The notes below the pieces were generated by a model. It was not told the DNA's origin and did no database searches. It saw nothing but the letters and a program-made list of their open reading frames with translations. Source: Gluconobacter wancherniae NBRC 103581 (GTDB lineage: Bacteria > Pseudomonadota > Alphaproteobacteria > Acetobacterales > Acetobacteraceae). From it: 64,000 nucleotides of DNA. The stretch spans positions 62,001 through 126,000 of the forward strand of contig NZ_BJUZ01000002.1 of NCBI RefSeq assembly GCF_007988885.1, written 5' to 3'. Every line of letters begins with the position of its first letter. Positions within the stretch are counted from its first letter, which is position 1. Below are positions 47,173 to 55,355 of this stretch, piece after piece. A program made the translations under genes and the position numbers.

Positions 47173-47565
47173 TCAATGGAGATCTTCGTCTGGTCTCTTG
47201 GGCGGATCAGGCGTGTCGGAAGGACTGTTTTTGTCCTTGCCTGGAGCCATGTCTTGCCGCTGGAGCACCAACTCTGGGTGCAGGGCTGCCAGCCGTAAGG
47301 CCAGTTCTTCGTCGGTTCGACCGTTCAGGACTCCTTTTAGAAGAAAGTCTGTAGAGACCCGGAGTCGGTTCGACAGAGCAGCAATAAGGAATACGCTTGG
47401 TGCGCGATCGCCACGCTCGATTTTGTTGAGCGTAGAGGCATCGACGCCGAGCAGCCGGGCGCATTCACTTTGGTTGGGGATAACAAGTTCCCGTGCCCAG
47501 GCGATGCGTGTTCCGATGGCTCGCTGGAGAGTGTTTAGGGTGTCCGGACGCTTATGTTTGGCCAT
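47173..47565 (-). CDS. Xre-family phage repressor
   Basis: 130 residues. N-terminal HTH (residues about 18-70) with NQSECARLLGVDASTLNKIERGDRAPS, followed by a short, charged C-terminus (PGKDKNSPSDTPDPPKRPDEDLH) without the LexA/CI peptidase domain, so inactivation by RecA-driven cleavage is not expected. It is the only leftward gene of the prophage and sits divergent from the early operon with paired palindromes between, the position of a CI-type repressor. Confidence 0.85.
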   Translation of the reverse strand: MAKHKRPDTLNTLQRAIGTRIAWARELVIPNQSECARLLGVDASTLNKIERGDRAPSVFLIAALSNRLRVSTDFLLKGVLNGRTDEELALRLAALHPELVLQRQDMAPGKDKNSPSDTPDPPKRPDEDLH

Positions 47566-47581
47566 GAGGCCTTTTTAGCAA

Positions 47582-47638
47582 TGGCTTTATGCCAAATCCA
47601 GTGGAAGTTTTTGTCTTTTCCAGAATGGCATAATGCCA
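47582..47638. promoter_or_regulatory. Two repressor operators in the divergent early region
   Basis: TGGCTTTATGCCA (47582-47594) and TGGCATAATGCCA (47626-47638), centres 44 bp apart (about four helical turns). The second contains CATAAT on the plus strand and CATTAT on the minus strand, likely -10 boxes of the early and repressor promoters. These are the probable binding sites of the adjacent Xre protein. Confidence 0.6.
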
Positions 47639-47674
47639 ACTCTAAAAGATTTTTAGAACAAAAGGAATTTTAAC

Positions 47675-47980
47675 ATGCGGCAGATCAAAATGAACTCGAT
47701 GTCGCGGAGAGTTTCTGCCAGTGCGGTCGCGGCAATGCTTGCTACTGATGGCTGGATTCCTGGTAGTGAGCGTTCCCGCCATCGCAAGAAGGGGAATGGG
47801 ACTTCCTCGCGTGAGAGGAGAGGGTCTGCGGGGCGGACTGCGTCGGAACGTGAGAGAGCTGATGCGCTTCCCGCCGGGCATCCTGTCAGCTGGAACGCTT
47901 TGTGGGGTGGCGATCGTGTTCCGGCGTTTCCGGGGCTGCTTCCGATCGGGGCTCACGAACATGGTCTGGAGTTGAACTGA
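47675..47980 (+). CDS. Early prophage protein, unknown function
   Basis: 101 residues from ATG at 47675 with AAAGGA about 8 bases upstream. Very basic and Gly/Arg/Ser-rich in the middle (SRHRKKGNGTSSRERRG), ending GAHEHGLELN. No family recognised. First gene right of the operators, in the place where lambdoid phages carry cro, but without an HTH that I can see. Its TGA overlaps the next ATG (TGATG). Confidence 0.6.
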   Translation: MRQIKMNSMSRRVSASAVAAMLATDGWIPGSERSRHRKKGNGTSSRERRGSAGRTASERERADALPAGHPVSWNALWGGDRVPAFPGLLPIGAHEHGLELN

Positions 47981-48492
47981 TGCTGATCATGGAGCGAAAT
48001 ATGGTCGGTGTTGATGCTGGGTCCGTGTATCCCACTGCCGAGCGTTTCCAGCACTCCGAGTTCGGGCGGATCGGGGATGCTTACCGTGTCGTGAACACGG
48101 TTCAGGCGATGTATGACGCGCAGGATATTGGCGACGACGAGGTTGCGGCGGCTGATCGTTGGTATCGCGAGTTTCTGTTTGCGACCGTAGGTGTGGTGGA
48201 GCAGCGCCCCAATGCTGTGGCGTCGCATGAGAAAGGGGATGTTCACACCTGGATGTTGGGGCGTGGGAAATGTTCAGTACGAATCAATGATGTTCGCCAT
48301 GCCATGGGATTATGTGCCCATGTCCGGCTTGAGATGATGTTGGCACGGGAGATGTCTTTTTCTGCAATGGCCCGGCAGTTTTATCCGGGTTTGTCTGAGG
48401 CTCGGGCTCGAATGAAGATTTCAGCGCAATGTGCTCTCATTCTTGAGCAGCTGGCTAGTTTTTATGAAAATGATAGAATTAATAAAAAGTAA
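47980..48492 (+). CDS. Early prophage protein, candidate late-gene regulator
   Basis: 170 residues from ATG 47980, overlapping the previous stop by one base. Begins MLIMERNMVGVDAGSV; the C-terminal half has an HTH-like stretch (EMSFSAMARQFYPGLSEARARMKISAQC) followed by a helix. No named family recognised. It is the last gene before the late promoter-terminator pair, the place of antiterminator Q or a late activator in many phages, so a role in switching on late genes is an inference from position. Confidence 0.55.
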   Translation: MLIMERNMVGVDAGSVYPTAERFQHSEFGRIGDAYRVVNTVQAMYDAQDIGDDEVAAADRWYREFLFATVGVVEQRPNAVASHEKGDVHTWMLGRGKCSVRINDVRHAMGLCAHVRLEMMLAREMSFSAMARQFYPGLSEARARMKISAQCALILEQLASFYENDRINKK

Positions 48493-48508
48493 AATTTTAA
48501 AATAAAAA

Positions 48509-48537
48509 TTGACATTTGAGCGCATGTTTGTTAGTAA
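48509..48537 (+). promoter_or_regulatory. Candidate late promoter
   Basis: TTGACA (48509-48514), 17-base spacer, TAGTAA (48532-48537), in AT-rich DNA right after the early gene. A direct repeat TATTCATCA occurs at 48539-48547 and 48559-48567, at and just after the predicted start of transcription. Confidence 0.6.
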
Positions 48538-48575
48538 TTATTCATCATAAAGAAATTGTATTCATCAATTTTAAG

Positions 48576-48605
48576 CCGCGCCACGGAAGTGACGCGGTTT
48601 TTTTT
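48576..48605 (+). terminator. Terminator directly after the late promoter
   Basis: CCGCGCCAC-GGAA-GTGACGCGG stem (one C/A mismatch) followed by eight T. It lies about 30 bases after the predicted transcription start and 17 bases before the first late gene, so transcripts would stop after about 60 bases unless antitermination occurs. Confidence 0.8.
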
Positions 48606-48621
48606 GTTTGAGTTAGAAATA

Positions 48622-49062
48622 ATGACAAAAAATACTGAAATTGTTTCTGGATCTGTCGTTTTTTGTCGCTGGCAGCCAATGGTTGTTCTTCATGTGATGG
48701 AAGAAGAAGCTTTGCTCTGCCCGCTTGTTTCGGAAAATGAGCCGTTACATCGGGGAGATATGGAGCTTGCCTGGCACGACCTTGCGGAGGCTGGTCTTTC
48801 ACGGCTCGACGTTCGTTTTCGGGGGGTTGTGTGCCGCAGGAATATTCGGGGTTTGAAGCTTCTGGGCAGCGTCAGCGCAACGCTTTTGCGCCGAATGCAT
48901 GCACTTGCATGTCGTGAACAGGAGCAACGTCTTCTGGAGCAGCGCGCAGAACGTCGGAGTATGCGTTCGACATTTCCCGATGACAGGCCATTCGGCGGGG
49001 TGAAACAGGTCTGGATGCATCGAGGAGGGCACCGGATGGAACATAGAGGCATGGCAGGCTGA
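48622..49062 (+). CDS. Prophage protein, unknown function, first late gene
   Basis: 146 residues from ATG 48622. Start MTKNTEIVSGSVVFCRWQP, then an Arg-rich C-terminal half (ACREQEQRLLEQRAERRSM) with a helical coiled character. No family recognised. Sits between the terminator and the small terminase; a role in packaging or regulation cannot be told. Confidence 0.6.
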   Translation: MTKNTEIVSGSVVFCRWQPMVVLHVMEEEALLCPLVSENEPLHRGDMELAWHDLAEAGLSRLDVRFRGVVCRRNIRGLKLLGSVSATLLRRMHALACREQEQRLLEQRAERRSMRSTFPDDRPFGGVKQVWMHRGGHRMEHRGMAG

Positions 49063-49098
49063 CATTCCGTTTTTTGTGCGGATGAAAATGAGGACGGA

Positions 49099-49545
49099 AT
49101 GAGCGAGGGCAGATCGGAAAGTCGTAAAAGGCGTTCCGGACGTGTGAAGCAGCGTCAGGACAGATTTCTTGAGCATCTGGCCCTGAGCGGGAATGTTTCG
49201 GAATCGGCTCGTGTGGCGGAAATGCAGCGAGGTAGTCTGTATCGCTGGAAAGAGGAAGATGCTGCTTTTTCTGAGCGTTGGGATTATGCGCTTGAAGACG
49301 CAGCGGACGCTTTGGAAGCTGAAGCGCGGCGGCGCGCTGTGGCGGGGTATGACGAACCTATCACGTATGGTGGCAAGGTTATCTGCGATCCTGAGACTGG
49401 GGTTCCGTTGTTACGAAAGCGGTATAGCGATGGATTGATGGCGTTTTTGCTGCGTGCTCACCGGCCGTCTCGCTTCAGGGACGGAGAACGGGAGGCGCGT
49501 GGTGGTATTTCCATCAATATAAGTCGTGATGACAGCCAGCTTTAG
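49099..49545 (+). CDS. Terminase small subunit (probable)
   Basis: 148 residues. N-terminal HTH-like region (RQDRFLEHLALSGNVSESARVAEMQRGSLYRWKEEDAAFSERW) of the type found in TerS proteins that bind the packaging site, then an acidic helix (ALEDAADALEAEARRRAV) for oligomerisation. Directly precedes and overlaps the large subunit. Confidence 0.82.
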   Translation: MSEGRSESRKRRSGRVKQRQDRFLEHLALSGNVSESARVAEMQRGSLYRWKEEDAAFSERWDYALEDAADALEAEARRRAVAGYDEPITYGGKVICDPETGVPLLRKRYSDGLMAFLLRAHRPSRFRDGEREARGGISINISRDDSQL

Positions 49546-50842
49546 TCTCAATGCTGCTCAGCGCGATGCGGTGAGACTTCTTGGAAGTCCTGCACGGCAT
49601 ATTCTGCTGAGGGGAGGATCACGGTCGGGCAAGACGTTTGTTCTTGTTCGGGCAATTATTATTCGGGCCCTGAAGGAGCCGGGAAGCTGTCATGGGGTGT
49701 TTCGGCATCGTCTGACTGCTTTGAAGGCTTCAATCATCCGCGACACGTTCCCGAAGGTTATGCGGCTCTGTTTTCCGCAGGTGACCTGGAAGCTTGATCG
49801 GCAGGACTGGGTTGTCACGTTTTCCAACGGTTCGACAATTTTGTTTGGTGGTTTGGATGATGAACAACGGACCGAGAAAATTTTGGGTCTAGAGTTTGCG
49901 ACTGTTTATCTGAATGAAGCGAGCCAGATCAGTTATTCGTCGCGCAATATGCTTCTGACGCGTCTTGCGCAGAAATGCGGGTTGGCGGTGAAGGAGTATA
50001 TCGATGCAAACCCGCCGAGTGTGGGGCACTGGCTTTATGCGCTGTTCGAGGCAGGAATTGAGCCGAAATCTGGGGAGCCTGTTTCGGAGCGTATTTATTA
50101 CGCGACGATGATTCTTAATCCTGAAGCGAACAGGGATAATCTGAGTGAGGATTATCTTGCGCGGCTTGAAGCTCTGCCGGAGCGTGAGAGACGACGGTTT
50201 TTGTATGGTGAATACCAGTCTGTTGTGGACGGCGCGTTGTGGAGGCTTGAGTCTTTTCGTCGTGATGCTGTTGTTACGGCATTGACGCGTGACGATGTGG
50301 CTTCGCGGATGCGCCGGATCGTGGTGTCGGTTGATCCTTCTGGTGCGGCTGGTCCGGATGATTATCGCTCGGATGAAATTGGCATCGTGGTGTGTGGTGT
50401 TGATGCTGACGGCGTGGGGCATGTGCTGGAGGATCTCTCTGCGAGGGATAGTCCTGCGGGCTGGGCTGGGCGTGCGTTTCGCGCTTTTGACGAATGGGGT
50501 GCGGAGCGGATTGTTGCGGAGCGGAATTTTGGTGGCGCGCTTGTGGAAAGCACGCTGCGGAGTGTTCGTGCACAGGCGCCTGTCAGGCTGGTTACGGCTG
50601 CGCGTGGCAAAGCTGCGCGCGCTGAGCCGGTTGCGGCACTTTATGAGCTTGGCAGGGTTATTCATCATGGGCGCTTTACGGCGCTTGAGGATCAGCTCTG
50701 TCATTTTTCGGTCAGTGGGTATCGGGGCTCGCGCTCTCCGGATCGGGCGGATGCAATGGTCTGGGGCCTGAGTGATCTGATGCTGAACGGGACGGGCGGT
50801 GTGGCGTCCTGGAACTCGGCTGGATTTTCGTTCGCGCGCTGA
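49529..50842 (+). CDS. Terminase large subunit
   Basis: 437 residues from ATG 49529. ATPase domain with Walker A GGSRSGKT and Walker B ATVYLNEAS; C-terminal RNase-H-like nuclease with SVDPSGAAGPDDYRSDE, IVAERNFGGA and the Asp in SPDRADAMVWG. It cuts and pumps phage DNA. The start overlaps the small subunit by 17 bases. SPP1/P22-type length, so headful packaging is likely. Confidence 0.93.
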   Translation: MTASFSLNAAQRDAVRLLGSPARHILLRGGSRSGKTFVLVRAIIIRALKEPGSCHGVFRHRLTALKASIIRDTFPKVMRLCFPQVTWKLDRQDWVVTFSNGSTILFGGLDDEQRTEKILGLEFATVYLNEASQISYSSRNMLLTRLAQKCGLAVKEYIDANPPSVGHWLYALFEAGIEPKSGEPVSERIYYATMILNPEANRDNLSEDYLARLEALPERERRRFLYGEYQSVVDGALWRLESFRRDAVVTALTRDDVASRMRRIVVSVDPSGAAGPDDYRSDEIGIVVCGVDADGVGHVLEDLSARDSPAGWAGRAFRAFDEWGAERIVAERNFGGALVESTLRSVRAQAPVRLVTAARGKAARAEPVAALYELGRVIHHGRFTALEDQLCHFSVSGYRGSRSPDRADAMVWGLSDLMLNGTGGVASWNSAGFSFAR

Positions 50843-50889
50843 GGGCGTCCTGCCGGGGCGTGTGCGTTCTGTAGGAAATTGGAGAAATC

Positions 50890-52323
50890 ATGGACTGGAT
50901 GTCCCTGCAGCGGCGGTACGCAGTACCGGCCGGCGCTTCCGCGCGTACTGCCAGGATGCTTGCGCTGGGGCGTGTGTTGTCTGGAACGCAGTATGACGTA
51001 CTGCCGAATCCTTTTGCGATGGAGAGAACGGGTTCGGGGGAATATATTCCGCTTTCCAATCGGCGGCCCGCTGTGCGGACCAATCTCTGCCGAACGGTTG
51101 TGGATGAATCCGTGTCGCTGTTGTTTGGTGATACGCATTGGCCGACGCTTGTTGCTGAGGATTTGCGGGTTGCACATGCAATGCAGGCGTTTGCGTCTCA
51201 GACGCGGCTTGCGTCTTTGATGATGGAAGTGGCTCGACTGGGATCAGTTGGGTCTGTGGCGATTCTGTTTGAAGTGTCGGCGAGTGTGCCTCGGCTTTCC
51301 ATTCTTGAGACGGCATATCTGACGCCGTTCTGGGATGAGGCAAGTGGTGAGCTTTTGCGTGTGGAAGAGCGTTTTGTCGTTCTGGGACGTGAACTTGCGG
51401 CGCAGGGCTACCCGATTTCCGAAGATATGCTGGCTGCGCGTTTCTGGTGGGAGCGGGTCTGGACCAGCATGGATTGTGCCGTTTGCGTTCCCTGGCCTGT
51501 GGGCATGGAGGGTGGCCAGCGCGACGAGAGCCGGTCTGTCCGTCATGAACTGGGGTTTGTTCCTGTTGTGTGGATTCGGAATCTGGCGGGACCGCATGGG
51601 CTTGATCCGGATGGAGAGTGCACGTTTGAGCGGGCGATCGATACGGTTATTGAAGCGGATTATCTGCTGTCTCAGGCTGGGCGGGGTTTGAAATATGGAT
51701 CTGACCCGACGCTCGTATTGAAGACAGGTGGATTTTCTGACGGAGTAGCACATCAGGGTGGGGCCGCGTCTGCGTTGACGCTGCCACCGGAAGGCGATGC
51801 AAAGCTTCTTGAAATCAACGGCAATGCTGCGGCGGCAGTTCTGGAGCATTACCGGGAGCTTCGGCAGATTGTGCTGGAGCAGCTTCATGGAAACAGGGCG
51901 CACGGAGATCGGATTTCTGCGGCGCAATCTGGAAAGGCCATGGAGATGATGTGTCAGCCATTGATCTGGCTGGCGGACCGTTTACGCCATTCTTATGGCG
52001 CTGGCGGATTATTGCCGATTTATCGGATGGCGTGCCGGTTTTCGCAGGTTTTGGAGAACGGACTTCGGCTTAACGGGCAGTTGGTGCGTGATCTGCCGTG
52101 TTGTCGGTTGGATCTGCGCTGGCCAGCCTGGTTCCCGCCGACTGATGGCGAATTGCTCTCGCTTGCGCAGGGGCTGGTGACAGCGGTTTCCAACGGTTTG
52201 GTTAGTCGTGAGACGGCTGTTCGGATTTATGCGTCAGCTTCAGGAAGTCCGGACCCGGAAGCCGAATGGCGTGCGGTTGCGGGGTGGGACGAAGACGATG
52301 TGGAACGATTTCGAAAGGTATGA
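50890..52323 (+). CDS. Portal protein (SPP1-gp6-like)
   Basis: 477 residues. Features of SPP1-like portals: NRRPAVRTNLCRTVVDESVSLLFG, EADYLLSQAGRGLKYGSDPTLVLKTGG, SGKAMEMM and a C-terminal RLDLRWPAWFPPTDGELLSLAQGL helix. Dodecameric channel for DNA in and out of the head. Located between terminase and scaffold as usual. Confidence 0.88.
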   Translation: MDWMSLQRRYAVPAGASARTARMLALGRVLSGTQYDVLPNPFAMERTGSGEYIPLSNRRPAVRTNLCRTVVDESVSLLFGDTHWPTLVAEDLRVAHAMQAFASQTRLASLMMEVARLGSVGSVAILFEVSASVPRLSILETAYLTPFWDEASGELLRVEERFVVLGRELAAQGYPISEDMLAARFWWERVWTSMDCAVCVPWPVGMEGGQRDESRSVRHELGFVPVVWIRNLAGPHGLDPDGECTFERAIDTVIEADYLLSQAGRGLKYGSDPTLVLKTGGFSDGVAHQGGAASALTLPPEGDAKLLEINGNAAAAVLEHYRELRQIVLEQLHGNRAHGDRISAAQSGKAMEMMCQPLIWLADRLRHSYGAGGLLPIYRMACRFSQVLENGLRLNGQLVRDLPCCRLDLRWPAWFPPTDGELLSLAQGLVTAVSNGLVSRETAVRIYASASGSPDPEAEWRAVAGWDEDDVERFRKV

Positions 52324-52820
52324 AAATGTCCGAAACGGGCGAGGAAGTTCAGGACGCTGACGCTCTTCGGCAGGCGCTGAAGGAGGCGCGGGCCGAAGTC
52401 GAGACAGTGAGGCGCGAAATGGCGGGAGCTTCTGCAAAGCAGGAGAAGCTGCTTCGCACTCATGAGGAAGCGTTGGATCGTGTTCGGCAGGCCGGTGACC
52501 GTGAGGTTATTGCTGCAGAGCTTCGTGCTGAGGCTATTCGGTATGGTGCACATAATCCGGAGGATGTGGTCCGGCTGATTGATGCGTCTGATGTGGTGCG
52601 CGATGCGGATGGTCGTGTGCAAGGCGTTGCGGAAGCTGTGGAGCGTGCACGCAAGGATCGGGCTTATCTTTTCGGCGAAATGAGCCGCGCCGGAGTGGCC
52701 ACGGGCACAACGGCAGGGCGCTCCGCGCCTCGTCCGGGTGGTGGTGAACCGTTTGATGCGCGTCGTGCAAACGGGGCGGATTACGAAGCGCGCAAATGGC
52801 AGTTTCTCGCACAGGGCTGA
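52320..52820 (+). CDS. Capsid scaffold protein (probable)
   Basis: About 166 residues; start ATG 52320 overlaps the portal stop (ATGA), while ATG 52326 is an alternative. Highly charged, coiled-coil N-terminal half (DALRQALKEARAEVETVRREM...), then RAEAIRYGAHNPEDVVRLIDASDVVRDADGR, a pattern seen in scaffold proteins of this morphogenesis module. Directs head assembly and is removed later. Confidence 0.8.
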   Translation: MKMSETGEEVQDADALRQALKEARAEVETVRREMAGASAKQEKLLRTHEEALDRVRQAGDREVIAAELRAEAIRYGAHNPEDVVRLIDASDVVRDADGRVQGVAEAVERARKDRAYLFGEMSRAGVATGTTAGRSAPRPGGGEPFDARRANGADYEARKWQFLAQG

Positions 52821-52845
52821 GGCCGATGCTGCGAGACGAAGATGG

Positions 52846-52885
52846 TTCATCCAGATGGATGAATTCCGAAAATATATTTACGGAA
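52846..52885 (+). repeat. Tandem hairpins ahead of the capsid gene
   Basis: TTCATCC-AGAT-GGATGAA (52846-52863) immediately followed by TTCCG...CGGAA (52864-52868 with 52881-52885, AT-rich loop). They end 8 bases before the major capsid ATG, so they might affect its mRNA stability or translation. No T-run, so not a terminator. Confidence 0.5.
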
Positions 52886-52893
52886 CGAAATGA

Positions 52894-54273
52894 ATGAGCA
52901 TTGATAATTTTCCGGTTCAGCTTCAGGCCGCCATCCAGCAGGGTTTTCTTGCCCGTGAATTTGAAAATGGCCTGAAATCGCGCCTGGGCTTTCGTCAGGT
53001 TGCAGATCGGGAGGTGTTTCCGAATGCTATTGGTGAAACGCTTACCAAAACTCGCAAGAGTCTCAAGGCGCCTGTAACGACGCCAATGAACCCTACGACG
53101 AACACGAATTTTGACAATGGCATGTCTCCGAGTGGTTGGTCTGTTGAGCAGTATACGCTTTCTATCAATCAGTATGGCGACACGATTGATCTGAATATGG
53201 TGACGTCTGGTGTTGGTATCGCGTCCCAGTTTCTGGCGAATGCCAACACGAATGGTATTCAGGCCATGCAGTCTCTGGACCGACTGGCGCGCAACACGCT
53301 TTTTGGGGGTGCCCAGAATGGTGTTGGCGGTTACCTGGGTGGCAATACGCGGATTACGGTTGCTCTGGGCGCTGCGGGCGACACTATCTCTGTAGATGAT
53401 ATCCGTGGTTTTCAGAAGGTTATTGTGAACGGTCAGGTGGCGCCGGTCAGTTCTCTTAATGGGATGACGGTCACTGTGGGCTCTGATGCTTACACGCTGG
53501 TGACTGTGTCAGTGGACGGAACAAATGTGTCCACTGCCCCAGGTGGTATTTCGGGCTCTTTGCAGTTCTCGTCCAGTGTTTCTGTGTCAGATGGTGCAGC
53601 TGGGAATGCTGTTGTTGCGGCGACGGCTCCGATGGTGATTCGTCCTAATGGCCGTCTGACGACTGCGGCTCTTCAGACCGCGAGTGTCAACGGTTTGGCG
53701 GATACTCTGGGGATTCAGCAGGTTCTGGCGGGTGTTGCGACGCTTCGCCGCAATAACGTGCCGATGATTAACGGTGCATATCATTGTTATCTGGATGATT
53801 TGCAGTTGCTTTCATTGTTCCGGGATCCGGATTTTAAGCATCTTTATCGTGGTGCATATGGATCGGAAGAGTATCGTTCCGGACAGGTCATTGAATTGCT
53901 TGGTGTGCGTTTCATCCCGACCACGGAGGCTCCTCAGCAGGTTTCTCTGGGGGCGGGCTCAATTCATCGCGCGCTGCTGCTGGGGCAGGGGGCTATTATT
54001 GAGGGTGATTGCGCGCTGACAGGTCATTCGGATATTCCTGATGCCGAGCGTGCGCTTATCGAAATGGTGGATGGCGTGGCCATGGTGACGCGCGAGCCAC
54101 TGGATCGTTTGCGTCAGATTATCGCGCAGTCCTGGTATTGGATTGGTGGTTTTGCGCTTCCGACAGATGTTACGGCGGACACAAACGTTATTCCTACGGC
54201 GACCAACAGTTATCTGAAGCGTGGTGTCGTGATCGAAAGCCTTGGGACGGATGCTCTGGGGCTTACGTTCTGA
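52894..54273 (+). CDS. Major capsid protein (HK97 fold, with insertion)
   Basis: 459 residues. N-arm and core motifs fit the HK97 fold: FENGLKSRLGFRQVADREVFPNAIGETLTKTRKSL, QSLDRLARNTLFGGAQ, LRRNNVPMINGAYHCYLDD, RDPDFKHLYRGAYGSE and a C-terminal REPLDRLRQIIAQSWYWIGG. Between about residues 165 and 255 there is a Ser/Val/Thr-rich insertion (beta-sandwich-like) that could be an outward decoration. Placed directly after scaffold. Confidence 0.88.
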   Translation: MSIDNFPVQLQAAIQQGFLAREFENGLKSRLGFRQVADREVFPNAIGETLTKTRKSLKAPVTTPMNPTTNTNFDNGMSPSGWSVEQYTLSINQYGDTIDLNMVTSGVGIASQFLANANTNGIQAMQSLDRLARNTLFGGAQNGVGGYLGGNTRITVALGAAGDTISVDDIRGFQKVIVNGQVAPVSSLNGMTVTVGSDAYTLVTVSVDGTNVSTAPGGISGSLQFSSSVSVSDGAAGNAVVAATAPMVIRPNGRLTTAALQTASVNGLADTLGIQQVLAGVATLRRNNVPMINGAYHCYLDDLQLLSLFRDPDFKHLYRGAYGSEEYRSGQVIELLGVRFIPTTEAPQQVSLGAGSIHRALLLGQGAIIEGDCALTGHSDIPDAERALIEMVDGVAMVTREPLDRLRQIIAQSWYWIGGFALPTDVTADTNVIPTATNSYLKRGVVIESLGTDALGLTF

Positions 54274-54332
54274 AGTCTCTGCGGGCTTTTGTGGGGGAAC
54301 CTGCAGAGGCCTGTTTTCGGGGAGGAAGAATT

Positions 54333-54734
54333 ATGTCTGGAACATTGGGCTTGTCTGCTTTGCCTCTGACGGAAGGGGAAAAGATGGATGCACGTCGTTT
54401 CTGCGGCTACCCGGCTGTTGGTTCCCGTGAAAACGGGCAGGAATCATGGCGTTTCTTCCAGGTTGAAGGGTCTCTGGAGTGGCGGCTGAATGGTCTTTCC
54501 GGTGCGGAACTTCAGCAGATCAGGTTGTATCTTTCGCAGCTCTACCCATTGGAATCTGCTGTCATTGGGGCTTCGGACAATCTGGATACAGAGCGTGCTG
54601 CGGCCTGGTATCATAATGGCCGGGAAGTGCAGGACAGAATGATGCTGTTCACGCTCTGGCGCCGCCGTCTATGCGCGTTTCTGGGTGTGACCGGCGGGCT
54701 GGAGTTACAGGACGGCAGGGCTATTGTGATCTGA
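54333..54734 (+). CDS. Head-tail connector-like protein
   Basis: 133 residues from ATG 54333 with strong GGGGAGGA upstream. Sequence SRENGQESWRFFQVEGSLEWRLNGLSGAELQQIRLYLSQLYPLES...WYHNGREVQDRMMLF looks like a small adaptor of the head completion set. Position between capsid and tail genes supports this; no firm family. Confidence 0.55.
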   Translation: MSGTLGLSALPLTEGEKMDARRFCGYPAVGSRENGQESWRFFQVEGSLEWRLNGLSGAELQQIRLYLSQLYPLESAVIGASDNLDTERAAAWYHNGREVQDRMMLFTLWRRRLCAFLGVTGGLELQDGRAIVI

Positions 54735-54743
54735 GGAGATATC

Positions 54744-55343
54744 ATGAACCAGGCAGCTATCAACGCGTGCGTTTGGCGTGCTTATGCCAAGGCGGCGGCT
54801 GTTCTTGGTGTTTCGGGTGAGCAGTATCGGCCGGTGGATGCATTGGCACCTATGGCGCAGCAGCATGCCCAGCCGATATTGTCATTTGACGTCAGTTCGG
54901 GTTTTTCGTTTTCCAAGCCATTAACGTGGGGGACGGCAACGGAGTATGTTCTGACAGATCTTGGTTCTGATACTGCTGTTGGCGATATTCTGGTGTGTCA
55001 GGGGCGCACTTATTTTGTTGTTTCGGCTGAACCCATGCGTCCCCCGGCCTGTATTTTGTGCAATCACAGGGTGACGGTTAGCGGTGTGACTGGGACGCAG
55101 GGAGATGTTGTTGAGGGTTGTCCTGCATCGATCCTGATGAAGGCAAAAGGTGAGAGCTCGGGTAGTGGAGTGCCGGGGGCATCACGGCCAGGGCAGTTCA
55201 TGCTGTATCTCCCCTTGCTCCCCGGAGTTGTTCTTTCACCTTACATGACTGTGACGACAGATTTGGGGACGACTTATACTTTGAATGCCGTAGAGCATTC
55301 TGGGTTTGGGGTGCGTTGTACGATGTCCATGCAGCAGGTCTGA
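54744..55343 (+). CDS. Head-tail joining or tail-completion protein, uncertain
   Basis: 199 residues, starting MNQAAINACVWRAYAKAAAVLG, with YRPVDALAPMAQQHAQPIL and a Gly/Ser loop (GESSGSGVPGASRPG). No signal peptide. No family recognised; location suggests neck/tail connection. Confidence 0.55.
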   Translation: MNQAAINACVWRAYAKAAAVLGVSGEQYRPVDALAPMAQQHAQPILSFDVSSGFSFSKPLTWGTATEYVLTDLGSDTAVGDILVCQGRTYFVVSAEPMRPPACILCNHRVTVSGVTGTQGDVVEGCPASILMKAKGESSGSGVPGASRPGQFMLYLPLLPGVVLSPYMTVTTDLGTTYTLNAVEHSGFGVRCTMSMQQV

Positions 55344-55355
55344 CGAGGAGAATAC

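Noticed and set aside
47021-47578. 185-codon plus-strand frame across the repressor gene
   Set aside because: Antisense to the Xre repressor and rich in Arg/Ser; no conserved sequence.
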